From JACVRW01 sp040509755 (GTDB lineage Bacteria > Actinomycetota > Thermoleophilia > Solirubrobacterales > Thermoleophilaceae), in assembly GCA_040509755.1 (NCBI GenBank), contig JBEVKF010000074.1, positions 1 to 12,899 of the forward strand: a stretch of DNA of 12,899 nucleotides, in the 5' to 3' direction. The notes beneath the pieces were generated by a model. It had not been told where the DNA came from, made no database searches, and saw nothing but the letters and a program-made list of their open reading frames with translations. Below are positions 6,635 through 12,899 of this stretch, piece by piece. Numbering within the stretch: the stretch's first letter is position 1; the number at the start of each line of letters is the position of its first letter. Position numbers and translations under genes: made by a program.

Positions 6635-7345
6635 TCAGCCACCAAGGTTGCCCAGCAGGCCGCCGCCCGAGCCGCCGCTCGCGGGACCCGCGGTGATGCG
6701 CCCCTCGCTCGGCTGAACGAGCACCCAGCCCTGGCCGGAGAACGCCATCTGAACCGACTCGCCTGAGCCGCGCCCGATGAAGTTCTTCAGCTTCACGTCG
6801 GTCTTGATCGAGGTCTGGAGGCTCGACGACCAGGTGATCGCGGCCTGCGGGTCCGCGAACGTCGGCGCATCACTGGTGTTCAGCAGCACCGGCGGACCGT
6901 CGGAGATGATCGACACCCAGCCCGTGCCCTGCAGCGAGGTGTTGAAGAGGCCGCCGCCCATCATCCCGCTCGCGCCCTGCACGCGCTGGATGTCCCAGTC
7001 GATGCCGGCGTCGAAGGCGAGCAGGTTCTGCCCGTTGACGGTGATCGCGTCGTTTTCGAGGTAGAGCAGGTGGATGTCCTGAGCGGTGTCGGCCAGGAAG
7101 ACCTCGCCCGTGCCGGTCATCTTCATCAGCGTCGTGCCCTCGCCGGACACCGCCTTCTTGAGAATGCGGCTCATGCCGCCGGAGCCGGCGTGCTCGAACG
7201 AGACGTCACCCTGGTAGGCGACCATTGAACCGGCCTTCGCCTGGATCGTGATCTGGTCGAGGCTTACCTTCAAGAGCTTCGAGTTCTGGAGCGCGAACGC
7301 CTGCTCCGACTTCGTCTCCTGAAACTCACCGAGAGTGCTTTGCAA
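6635..7345 (-). CDS. AIM24 family protein
   Basis: A 236-residue protein when started at the TTG at 7345, which has an excellent Shine-Dalgarno (AAGGAGT at 7357-7351) six bases upstream. The open frame continues to ATG 7417, but that extension is unlikely. Sequence MQSTLGEFQETKSEQAFALQ, then LLKVSLDQITIQAKAGSMVAYQGDVSF (24-50), GTGEVFLAD (78-86) and IHLLYLENDAITVNGQNLLAF, is the repetitive glycine-punctuated beta fold of the AIM24/DUF124 (TRAP-like) family. The biochemical role of bacterial members is unknown; the family name comes from a mitochondrial inner-membrane organisation protein in yeast. The C-terminus is a glycine-rich tail (SGGSGGGLLGNLGG). There is no signal peptide. It is divergent from the secreted S55-like gene, with 102 bp between start codons, and may be monocistronic. 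Confidence 0.9.
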   Translation of the reverse strand: MQSTLGEFQETKSEQAFALQNSKLLKVSLDQITIQAKAGSMVAYQGDVSFEHAGSGGMSRILKKAVSGEGTTLMKMTGTGEVFLADTAQDIHLLYLENDAITVNGQNLLAFDAGIDWDIQRVQGASGMMGGGLFNTSLQGTGWVSIISDGPPVLLNTSDAPTFADPQAAITWSSSLQTSIKTDVKLKNFIGRGSGESVQMAFSGQGWVLVQPSEGRITAGPASGGSGGGLLGNLGG

Positions 7346-7350
7346 GTCCG

Positions 7351-7357
7351 ACTCCTT
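7351..7357 (-). promoter_or_regulatory. Ribosome binding site that fixes the AIM24 TTG start
   Basis: On the minus strand AAGGAGT is followed by five or six bases and then TTG. This is one of only two strong Shine-Dalgarno sequences in the window. It supports the shorter protein over the 24-residue upstream extension, which has no such site. Confidence 0.8.
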
Positions 7358-7447
7358 CTTAGAACGTCTGAGGGCCCATTCAACTCTGGGGGGAATCCTC
7401 GCAGTCGTCAAGAGCAATTCGTCCAGTGACCGCTACGCTCAACGGTC

Positions 7448-9133
7448 TTGGTTTGCCGCGCCGTCCTCCTGGCCTTGCTGGCGCTTGCGCTCGCAGCCCC
7501 TCTCGCGCGGGCGGCGGACCCGATCATGCCGCTCTCCGAGGTGCGCTCGGGGATGGCCTGCACCGGTCTGTCGGTGATCCGCGGCACCGACATCACGAGC
7601 TTCGACGTCGAGGTGCTCGACGTGATCGCCGACGACGCCGTCGGGCCGCGCATCTTGGTCCGGGTCTCGGGTCCCGCCGTTGACCTCACCGGCGTCGGGC
7701 CGGGCTTCTCGGGCTCCCCCATCCTCTGCGGTGGTCGCAACGCGGGAGCGATCTCGGAGGCGGTCGGCGACTACGGCAACAAGGTGGTGCTGGCCACGCC
7801 GATCGAGTCGATCCTCAGCGCCCGCCCCGCCCCGCTGCCCGCCGGCGCGCGCCGCGCCCCGCGCCTGCTGCGCTCGGCCCGCTCGCTCGCGGGGGCGCTG
7901 ACCGTCTCCGGCCTCTCGACCGGTACGCGCCGCCTGCTGGCCAGGGCCGCGCGCCGCGCCGGGCGCACGGTGCTCGCCGCGCCACCCGGTCCGGTTGGCG
8001 GCTATCCGCCGCAGGAGCTGCTCCCGGGGGCGGCCGTGGCCGCGGCGCTCTCGACCGGCGACGTGGCGCTGGGCGCGGTGGGCACGGTCGCCTACCGCGA
8101 CGGCGATCAGGTCTACGCCTTCGGACACTCGCTCGACGGCCTCGGGCGGCGCTCGCTGTTCCTGCAGGACGCCTATGTCTTCGGCGTGATCGGCAATCCG
8201 ATCGGTGTGCCCGATCTCGGGGCGATCACCTACAAGCTCACCTCGTCGGGCGGCCACGAGCTGGGTTCGGTGACCAACGACACCTTCTCGGCCATCTACG
8301 GCAGGACGGGCGCCGACCCGCCCTCGATCCCGCTGACGGTGGCCGCGCGCGAGCGCGGCGGCGAGAGTGTCTCCCTCTCCTCACGAGTTGCCGACGAACG
8401 CGCGCTGGGACTGGGCGTGGACCTCTCGTTCGTCGCGCCACTGGCCGCGTCGACCGCGGTCGACCGCCTGCTGGACGCCTTCGAGCCGGTGACCCTGAAG
8501 GTCTGCACTCGCATCCGGGTGCGACAGCGCAGCGCGCCGCTCGGCTTCTGCAACCCCTACTTCGACATCTTCGATGCGCTCAGCGACATCGCGGATGCCA
8601 CGTCGCTCGTCGAGAGCTTCGACCTGGCCCCGCTCGACATCAGGGGAGCGCGGGTAAGCATCGCCGCCGAGAGGGGCGTGGTGGACGACGTGATCGTCGG
8701 CGCGCGGGCCAAGCGGCGGGTGCGCGCCGGACAGCGCCTGCGGGTCCGGGTGGCCCTTCGCCGGCGCGGCGGCCGGGCGCGAAGCGTGACCGTGCGCGTG
8801 CCCATCCCGCGCGACGTTCAACCCGGAGAGCACGTGCTCGTGATCGAGGGCAACGGCTTTGCGTCAGAGGAGGATGAGCTCATCATCGAGTTCATCGGAG
8901 AGCTCGCGCGCGGCGCGCGAGCGGCCGCCGGCCAACCTGCGCCCGCACACGGCGCCCAGGCCGAGCCGCGCACGGTGCGTCAGCTCGCCCGTCAGATCGC
9001 GGCGCTACGGCAGCGGCCGGGCATCACCGCGCGGCTGCGCGGGCGCGAGCCGCGCCTCGTCCTCGGCTCAGACGAGATTCGCTTTGACGGCCGCGCGAAG
9101 CTCAGACTGAGGGTGGTGAAGGCGAGCCGCTGA
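7448..9133 (+). CDS. Secreted SpoIVB-like peptidase S55 domain protein
   Basis: A 561-residue protein from TTG 7448, the first possible start after an in-frame stop at 7427. A Sec signal peptide is clear: Arg at 4, a Leu/Ala-rich core (about 5-18), and a likely cleavage after ARA (about 20-22). The mature part opens IMPLSEVRSGMACTGLSVIRG and leads to VGPGFSGSPILCGG (about 83-96), matching the GMSGSP serine motif of S55 peptidases (S88 or S90). A second family block, GTVAYRDGDQVYAFGHSLDGLG (about 212-233), includes His227, resembling the GxLGH histidine region of SpoIVB. The C-terminal 150 residues look like a beta-sandwich followed by an Arg/Ala-rich linker. There is no PDZ domain or C-terminal anchor. 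Whether it is an active protease is not shown. A TACGCT -10-like box ends eight bases before the TTG. The 3' end overlaps pilT by 32 bp. Confidence 0.82.
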   Translation: MVCRAVLLALLALALAAPLARAADPIMPLSEVRSGMACTGLSVIRGTDITSFDVEVLDVIADDAVGPRILVRVSGPAVDLTGVGPGFSGSPILCGGRNAGAISEAVGDYGNKVVLATPIESILSARPAPLPAGARRAPRLLRSARSLAGALTVSGLSTGTRRLLARAARRAGRTVLAAPPGPVGGYPPQELLPGAAVAAALSTGDVALGAVGTVAYRDGDQVYAFGHSLDGLGRRSLFLQDAYVFGVIGNPIGVPDLGAITYKLTSSGGHELGSVTNDTFSAIYGRTGADPPSIPLTVAARERGGESVSLSSRVADERALGLGVDLSFVAPLAASTAVDRLLDAFEPVTLKVCTRIRVRQRSAPLGFCNPYFDIFDALSDIADATSLVESFDLAPLDIRGARVSIAAERGVVDDVIVGARAKRRVRAGQRLRVRVALRRRGGRARSVTVRVPIPRDVQPGEHVLVIEGNGFASEEDELIIEFIGELARGARAAAGQPAPAHGAQAEPRTVRQLARQIAALRQRPGITARLRGREPRLVLGSDEIRFDGRAKLRLRVVKASR

Positions 9134-10301
9134 CCGCCGGCTGTCCGTTCGCCGCCGCGGCCGCGTCGCCCTCGGCCCCATCTTCGACAAGCTCGTCCGC
9201 GAACACGGACTCGGCCGACGTGTGGCGCTGGCCGTCCGCGCTCACGAGCAGCTTGAAGTCGTGCTTGTGGGTAGCGGCCTTGAGGGCATCGTCCATCGCC
9301 ACCCGTCCGGCTTGCACGTGGTACAGCAGGGCCTGGTCGAAGGTCTGCATGCCGTAGTAGGCGCCCTCGAAGATGACCTCGGGCAGGCGCCCGGTCTCCT
9401 CGGGGTTGATGATCATGTCCCGCACGCGCCCGGTCATTCGCATGATCTCGCAGGTCGCGACGCGGCCCAGGCGATCCGGGGTCGGCACGAGGCGCTGCGA
9501 GACGACCGCCTTCAGCGTCCCGGCCAGCATCGAGCGAGCCTGGCGCTGCTCGGCCTGGGGGAAGAAGTCGATGATGCGGTTGACGGACTCCGCCGCGTCG
9601 ACCGTGTGGATGGTCGAGAGGACGAGGTGGCCGGTCTCCGCCGCCGAGAGGGCGGTACGGACCGTCTCCTCGTCGCGCATCTCGCCGACCAGGATCACGT
9701 CCGGGTCCTGGCGCAGCACTCGCCGCAGGGCACGGGCGAACGAGGCGGTGTCCTCGCCGACCTCGCGCTGGTTGATGATCGACAGCTTGTCGCGATGCAG
9801 GAACTCGACGGGGTCCTCGATCGTGACGATGTGCTTCGCGTAGTTGGTGTTGATGTGGTTGATCATCGCCGCGAGCGTCGTCGACTTGCCCGAGCCGGTG
9901 GTGCCGGTGAGCAGGATCAGGCCGCGCTCCTCGTCGGCGATCTCGTCGATGACCGGGGGGAGCAGGAGCTCCGCCGCGGACTTGATCTGAAACGGAATGG
10001 CGCGGCAGACGATCGAAACCGAGCCGCGCTGCACGAAGGCGTTGACGCGGAAGCGGGCGACTCCGGGGATCGAGTAGGAGAAGTCGACCTCTCGCTCGGA
10101 CCGGAAGCTCTCGAGCTTGTTCTCGTCCGTGAGCATGTGGAAGAGCGTGCGCTCTGTGTCGTTCGGGCTCAGCTGCTCGGAGTCCGAGATCGGCTCCAGC
10201 TTGCCGTGACGACGGATGATCGGGCGCGATGGGACCTTGAGATGGAGGTCGGAGCCCTCCGTCTCGATCACCCTCATCAGGGCAGCATCGATGTTGAACA
10301 T
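9102..10301 (-). CDS. pilT: PilT-family type IV pilus retraction ATPase
   Basis: A 399-residue hexameric secretion/pilus ATPase. The N-terminal PAS-like domain (EGSDLHLKVPSRPIIRRHG, 15-33) is typical of PilT. It is followed by Walker A GTTGSGKST (133-141), an Asp box in HIVTIEDPVEFLHRD (157-171), Walker B in DPDVILVGEMRDEET (199-213) and a His box TGHLVLSTIHTVDAAESVNRII (about 223-244). All catalytic landmarks are present. The family role is pilus disassembly powering twitching or DNA uptake. The C-terminus extends about 40 residues past the core as an acidic, Ala/Ser/Pro-rich tail (AEGDAAAAANG...). No other pilus gene is in the window. It lies 60 bp after the TetR gene on the same strand; no Shine-Dalgarno is visible before ATG 10301. 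PilU or a PilT2 paralogue are alternatives. Confidence 0.94.
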   Translation of the reverse strand: MFNIDAALMRVIETEGSDLHLKVPSRPIIRRHGKLEPISDSEQLSPNDTERTLFHMLTDENKLESFRSEREVDFSYSIPGVARFRVNAFVQRGSVSIVCRAIPFQIKSAAELLLPPVIDEIADEERGLILLTGTTGSGKSTTLAAMINHINTNYAKHIVTIEDPVEFLHRDKLSIINQREVGEDTASFARALRRVLRQDPDVILVGEMRDEETVRTALSAAETGHLVLSTIHTVDAAESVNRIIDFFPQAEQRQARSMLAGTLKAVVSQRLVPTPDRLGRVATCEIMRMTGRVRDMIINPEETGRLPEVIFEGAYYGMQTFDQALLYHVQAGRVAMDDALKAATHKHDFKLLVSADGQRHTSAESVFADELVEDGAEGDAAAAANGQPAVSGSPSPPSV

Positions 10302-10361
10302 ACGTGTCGAATCGGCATTCCCGCCCCGGTCTTGAAGCCTGGCAAGGCTCGTCTGGACGCC

Positions 10362-10952
10362 TCAGGGGGCAGGGACCACGAGCTCGGAGAGGATCGACCG
10401 AACCGACCGCTCCACAAAGCGGCCGGTACTCCAGCCGCGCTCGCCCACGAGCTGCTGCCAAGCGCTCAGGTGACTGCGCGACCACACCCAGTCAGCCGCC
10501 GCCTCCACGGTCCAGGCGGTGTTGAGGCGACCGCCACGGCGCAGGCGGGCGAGGGCCACCCGAAACGCGGCGCGCAGGTCGTCCATGCGATCGCCCCAGG
10601 CCGCCGCGGCCGGATCGCCGCCGGCCGCGGCAGCCTGCAGCGCCGCGGCCACGGGCAGGATCTCCGGGATGTAGGCGAACCATTCGCGCAGCAGCGCCTC
10701 CAGCCCCTCGGCGGGCGGGAGCGAGCGGGTGTCCGCCACCCGGGCCCGGAAGCCGCTGCGCTCGTCATGGTGGCGCGCCATCGCGAGGAGCAGGCCGGCG
10801 CGGTCGCCGAAGTGGATGTATACGAGCTGGCGCGACACCCCGGCGGCCTCCGCGACGTCGCGCATCGTGACCACCGCGGCTCCCCTCGTCCTCACCAATC
10901 CCCAGGCCGATTCGAGGATGCGCCCCTGCGTGTCCGCCGCTGCCACCGCCAT
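10362..10952 (-). CDS. TetR-family transcriptional repressor, probably controlling the divergent acyl-CoA synthetase
   Basis: A 196-residue TetR regulator. The N-terminal DNA-binding domain is intact: ILESAWGLVRTRGAAVVTMRD (12-32) then the helix-turn-helix VAEAAGVSRQLVYIHFGDRAGLL (33-55). The helical ligand-binding domain (about 60-190) contains many Ala/Leu/Trp residues and gives no specific ligand. The divergent partner is an acyl-CoA synthetase, so a fatty or aromatic acyl-CoA effector is the natural guess. Two 14-bp inverted operators (10964-10977 and 10990-11003) lie between the start codons. The minus-strand TAAAAT (10993-10988) may be its own -10, placing the left operator just downstream of the start of transcription. 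A weak 5-bp hairpin at 10336-10349 lies after the stop; it lacks a T-tract. Confidence 0.93.
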   Translation of the reverse strand: MAVAAADTQGRILESAWGLVRTRGAAVVTMRDVAEAAGVSRQLVYIHFGDRAGLLLAMARHHDERSGFRARVADTRSLPPAEGLEALLREWFAYIPEILPVAAALQAAAAGGDPAAAAWGDRMDDLRAAFRVALARLRRGGRLNTAWTVEAAADWVWSRSHLSAWQQLVGERGWSTGRFVERSVRSILSELVVPAP

Positions 10953-10963
10953 CGCCGGTCATC

Positions 10964-10992
10964 TTGACACGTGTAAAGCCAGCTCGTATTTT
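10964..10992 (+). promoter_or_regulatory. Sigma-70 promoter of the acyl-CoA synthetase gene
   Basis: A consensus -35 TTGACA (10964-10969), a 17-bp spacer and a -10 TATTTT (10987-10992) predict a start near 11000, leaving a leader of about 17 bases before ATG 11017. It is the best promoter match in the window, which fits a strong promoter held off by a repressor. Confidence 0.75.
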
Positions 10993-11003
10993 ACACGTGT
11001 CAA
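10964..11003. promoter_or_regulatory. Twin inverted TetR operators over the acyl-CoA synthetase promoter
   Basis: TTGACACGTGTAAA (10964-10977) and TTTACACGTGTCAA (10990-11003) are exact inverted copies, 26 bp centre to centre. Each is itself almost palindromic around ACACGTGT. This suits two TetR dimers binding side by side. The left copy supplies the promoter -35 and the right copy covers the end of the -10 and the start site, so occupancy should block transcription. Confidence 0.85.
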
Positions 11004-11006
11004 ACG

Positions 11007-11012
11007 AGGAGG
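11007..11012 (+). promoter_or_regulatory. Ribosome binding site of the acyl-CoA synthetase gene
   Basis: AGGAGG lies four bases before ATG 11017 and fixes that start over upstream in-frame codons that run back through the operators into the TetR gene. Confidence 0.85.
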
Positions 11013-11016
11013 GCAG

Positions 11017-12570
11017 ATGGTCTGGACAAGCGGCTACGAACCGGTCGAGGTTGGCGGGACGACGTTGCCCGCGATGGTCCTCGACGCGGCCGCGACGGCC
11101 GGCGAGCGCCCGGCGCTTGTCGACGGCGCATCGGGTGCTCGCGTCAGCTACGCGACGCTGGCCGAGCGGATCGAGAGCGTGGCGGCGGGCCTGCGGGCCC
11201 GCGGCTTCGGCGAGGGTGACGTGCTCGCGCTCTGGGCGCCGAACCTGCCCCAGTGGGCCGGAGTGGCGCTCGGCGCGATGGCCGCGGGAGGCACCGTGAC
11301 GGGGATACCGCCCCAGGCAACGGAGCGTGAGCTCAACACGCACCTTCGCGACTCGGGAGCCTCGGTGCTGGTCACGCTTCCCTCGCTCGCGCAGGCCGCG
11401 CGTAGCGCTGCGGAGATGTCCGCGGTGCGCGATCTGATCGCGCTCGGGCCGGCGCCCGGCGCGGTGGCGATCGAAGAGCTGCTCGCCCGCGGGCGCACGG
11501 CGCCCGTTGCGAGCGAGGCGCAGTGCGCCCTGCTCCCCTATTCGAGCGGGACGACTGGGCTCCCGAAGGGAGTGGTGCTCAGCCACCGCAACCTGGTCAC
11601 CGCCGCGCGGCAGATCAACCGGGCGCTGCGGATCAGCTCTCGCGACACCGTGCTCGCCGTGGTGCCGTTTTGCCACGTGATGGGCTTCGTGATCAAGCTT
11701 GCCGTGCCACTGAGCGCCGGGGCCACCGTCGTGACGGTGCCGCGCTTCGATCTCGACCGCTTCCTCGAGCTGATCGAGCAGCACCGCGTCACGGTCATGG
11801 TCGTTCCACCGGCGATCGCCACCGCCCTCGCGCGTCAACCGCGGGCGGGGCGACACGAACTCTCGTCGCTCGAGCTCGTTGTCTCGGGCGGAGCCCCTCT
11901 GTCCGCGGAAGTCCAGGCTGAGCTCGCGGCCCGCCTGCCCCACGCGGCGGTCGGCCAGGGCTGGGGCATGACCGAGACGAGCGCCGGTGCGACGGCGCCG
12001 GACCGCGAGCGCGGCAGCGTGCCGGGCTCGGTCGGCCGGGTGATGGCCGACACCGAGCTGCGGGTGATCGACCCGGTCTCCGGCGCCGACCTCGGCGCCG
12101 GCGAGCGCGGCGAGCTGCTCGTCCGCGGGCCCCAGGTCATGGAGGGCTACCTGAACCGGCCCGCGGACACAGCGGAGATCCTGGGCCCGGACGGCTGGCT
12201 GCGCACCGGGGACCTCGGCGAGGTCGACACCGGCGGCAACGTCTTCGTGGTCGAGCGCCTCAAGGAGCTGATCAAGGTGAACGCCCACCAGGTGGCGCCC
12301 GCTGAGCTCGAGGGCCTCATCTCAACCCACCCGGCGGTGCATGACGTCGCCGTGATCGCGCGGCCGGACGAGCGGCGCGGCGAGATGCCCGTCGCCGTCG
12401 TCGTCACACGCGGCGAACTCGACGCCGGGGAGCTCGTGGACTGGGTGGCCGAACGCGTCTCACCCTTCAAGCGCCTGGGCGCCGTCCGCTTCGCGGCCTC
12501 GATCCCGCGCACGCCGTCGGGGAAGGTGCTGCGCCGTCTGCTCGCCGAGGAGGAGCGGACGCCGGTCTAG
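11017..12570 (+). CDS. Acyl-CoA synthetase / 4-coumarate-CoA ligase-like AMP-binding enzyme
   Basis: A 517-residue ANL-superfamily enzyme of normal length. The ATP-binding P-loop YSSGTTGLPKGVVLSH lies at 175-190, the acyl/adenylate motif GQGWGMTET at 313-321, and GYLNRPADT at about 377-385. The core motif DGWLRTGDLGEVD (392-404) is followed by the hinge ERLKELIKVNAHQVAPAELEG (413-433). The adenylation lysine is K503 in RTPSGKVLRR. All catalytic residues are present. It should activate a carboxylic acid to acyl-AMP and then acyl-CoA in the cytosol. The layout resembles 4-coumarate-CoA ligases and medium-chain fatty acyl synthetases; the substrate cannot be told. Expression is probably controlled by the divergent TetR protein. 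The stop codon shares CTAG with the stop of the convergent sigma factor gene. Confidence 0.94.
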   Translation: MVWTSGYEPVEVGGTTLPAMVLDAAATAGERPALVDGASGARVSYATLAERIESVAAGLRARGFGEGDVLALWAPNLPQWAGVALGAMAAGGTVTGIPPQATERELNTHLRDSGASVLVTLPSLAQAARSAAEMSAVRDLIALGPAPGAVAIEELLARGRTAPVASEAQCALLPYSSGTTGLPKGVVLSHRNLVTAARQINRALRISSRDTVLAVVPFCHVMGFVIKLAVPLSAGATVVTVPRFDLDRFLELIEQHRVTVMVVPPAIATALARQPRAGRHELSSLELVVSGGAPLSAEVQAELAARLPHAAVGQGWGMTETSAGATAPDRERGSVPGSVGRVMADTELRVIDPVSGADLGAGERGELLVRGPQVMEGYLNRPADTAEILGPDGWLRTGDLGEVDTGGNVFVVERLKELIKVNAHQVAPAELEGLISTHPAVHDVAVIARPDERRGEMPVAVVVTRGELDAGELVDWVAERVSPFKRLGAVRFAASIPRTPSGKVLRRLLAEEERTPV

Positions 12571-12899
12571 GCGACGTCGCGGAGCTTCTGCGCCTCCGCG
12601 AGCGACTGCAGCTTCTTGAGTGACTGATTCTCGATCTGGCGGATGCGCTCGCGCGTTACGTTGAAGGTGCGGCCCACCTCGTCCAGCGTCCGCGGGTGCT
12701 CGCCGCCCAGGCCGTAGCGCAGCTCGAGCACACGCCGCTCGCGGTAGGAGAGGTTCTCGAGCGCCTCGCGCAGCGCCTCCTTGGTGAGGATCTCCGCGGC
12801 CCGCTCGTAGGGCGACTCGGCGCGCTCGTCGGCGATGAACTGGCCGAACTCGGACTCCTCCTCGTCGCCGACGGGCTTCTCGAGCGACACCGGCGCCTG
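12567..12899 (-). CDS. RpoD-like primary-type sigma-70 factor, C-terminal part only
   Basis: The final 110 residues are in the window and the frame runs off the right edge, so the gene is partial at its 5' end; GTG 12890 is internal, not a start. The visible part opens QAPVSLEKPVGDEEESEFGQF (the region 3.2 linker of group 1 sigma factors). It continues with FIADERAESPYERA, then region 4: LSYRERRVLELRYGLGG and the -35-reading helix-turn-helix TLDEVGRTFNVTRERIRQIENQSLKKLQSL. This is characteristic of RpoD/SigA and close group 2 factors. The tail ends KLRDVA, without the HPSR-like tail frequent in actinobacterial SigA, so a group 2 or second primary-type factor remains possible. It converges with the acyl-CoA synthetase and overlaps it by 4 bp. 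Confidence 0.92.
   Translation of the reverse strand, partial: QAPVSLEKPVGDEEESEFGQFIADERAESPYERAAEILTKEALREALENLSYRERRVLELRYGLGGEHPRTLDEVGRTFNVTRERIRQIENQSLKKLQSLAEAQKLRDVA

Noticed and set aside
6627..6642. Small hairpin GTGGCT-ACTC-AGCCAC over the AIM24 stop codon as a terminator
   Set aside because: It has a 6-bp stem, includes the stop codon itself and has no T-tract on the minus strand; too weak to annotate.
10336..10349. Hairpin AGCCT-GGCA-AGGCT after the TetR stop as a terminator
   Set aside because: It has a 5-bp stem without a following T-run; in sequence this GC-rich such stems are common by chance.
9222..10967. Plus-strand open frame of 581 codons across pilT and the TetR gene
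   Set aside because: It is antisense to two genes with full family motifs, and its composition is that of a shadow frame.
12567..12890. A short complete protein starting at GTG 12890
   Set aside because: The frame continues upstream to the window edge with sigma region 3.2 sequence (QAPVSLEKP), so the GTG encodes an internal valine of a larger sigma factor.

Overview
This is a very GC-rich, tightly packed actinobacterial chromosome segment. Gene content and sequence style fit Thermoleophilia (Solirubrobacterales or close relatives): a tandem pair of Get3/ArsA-like ATPases, a SpoIVB-like S55 protein, an AIM24 protein, a PilT ATPase away from other pilus genes, and an RpoD-like sigma factor. 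The taxonomic call is inferred from gene style, because no rRNA or marker gene lies in the window. There are 12 protein genes. The first (SIS domain) and the last (sigma factor) are cut by the window edges.

Layout, left to right. 1-517 (-) is a SIS-domain protein. 518-641 is a divergent spacer holding an exact 40-bp tandem repeat with internal palindromes. 642-2653 (+) is a two-gene operon of ArsA/Get3-like ATPases overlapping by GTGA. 2635-4047 (-) is a hypothetical protein with a HEPN-like helical region. 4112-6117 (+) is a squalene/phytoene synthase translationally coupled to a geranylgeranyl-reductase-like FAD enzyme. 6060-6398 (-) is a cysteine-rich HxlR regulator with a palindrome upstream. 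6399-6634 is a spacer with a strong unexplained inverted repeat. 6635-7345 (-) is an AIM24 protein. 7448-9133 (+) is a secreted S55-like protein. 9102-10301 (-) is PilT. 10362-10952 (-) is a TetR regulator, divergent from 11017-12570 (+), an acyl-CoA synthetase. 12567-12899 (-) is the C-terminus of a primary-type sigma factor.

How the genes work together. The two ATPases look like an obligate heterodimer whose active-site residues are split between subunits. The synthase and FAD enzyme form a small isoprenoid module beside a possibly redox-responsive regulator. The TetR/acyl-CoA synthetase pair has the clearest regulatory logic: two inverted 14-bp operators sit over the -35 and -10 of a good sigma-70 promoter (TTGACA-N17-TATTTT). 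A window-wide feature is that all four convergent gene pairs overlap at their 3' ends (19, 58, 32 and 4 bp), leaving no room for conventional intergenic terminators. I see no CRISPR array, tRNA, rRNA, insertion sequence or prophage. The best candidates for something undescribed are the split-site ATPase pair, the duplicated element at 528-610, the inverted repeat at 6464-6502, and the coupled synthase/reductase pair.
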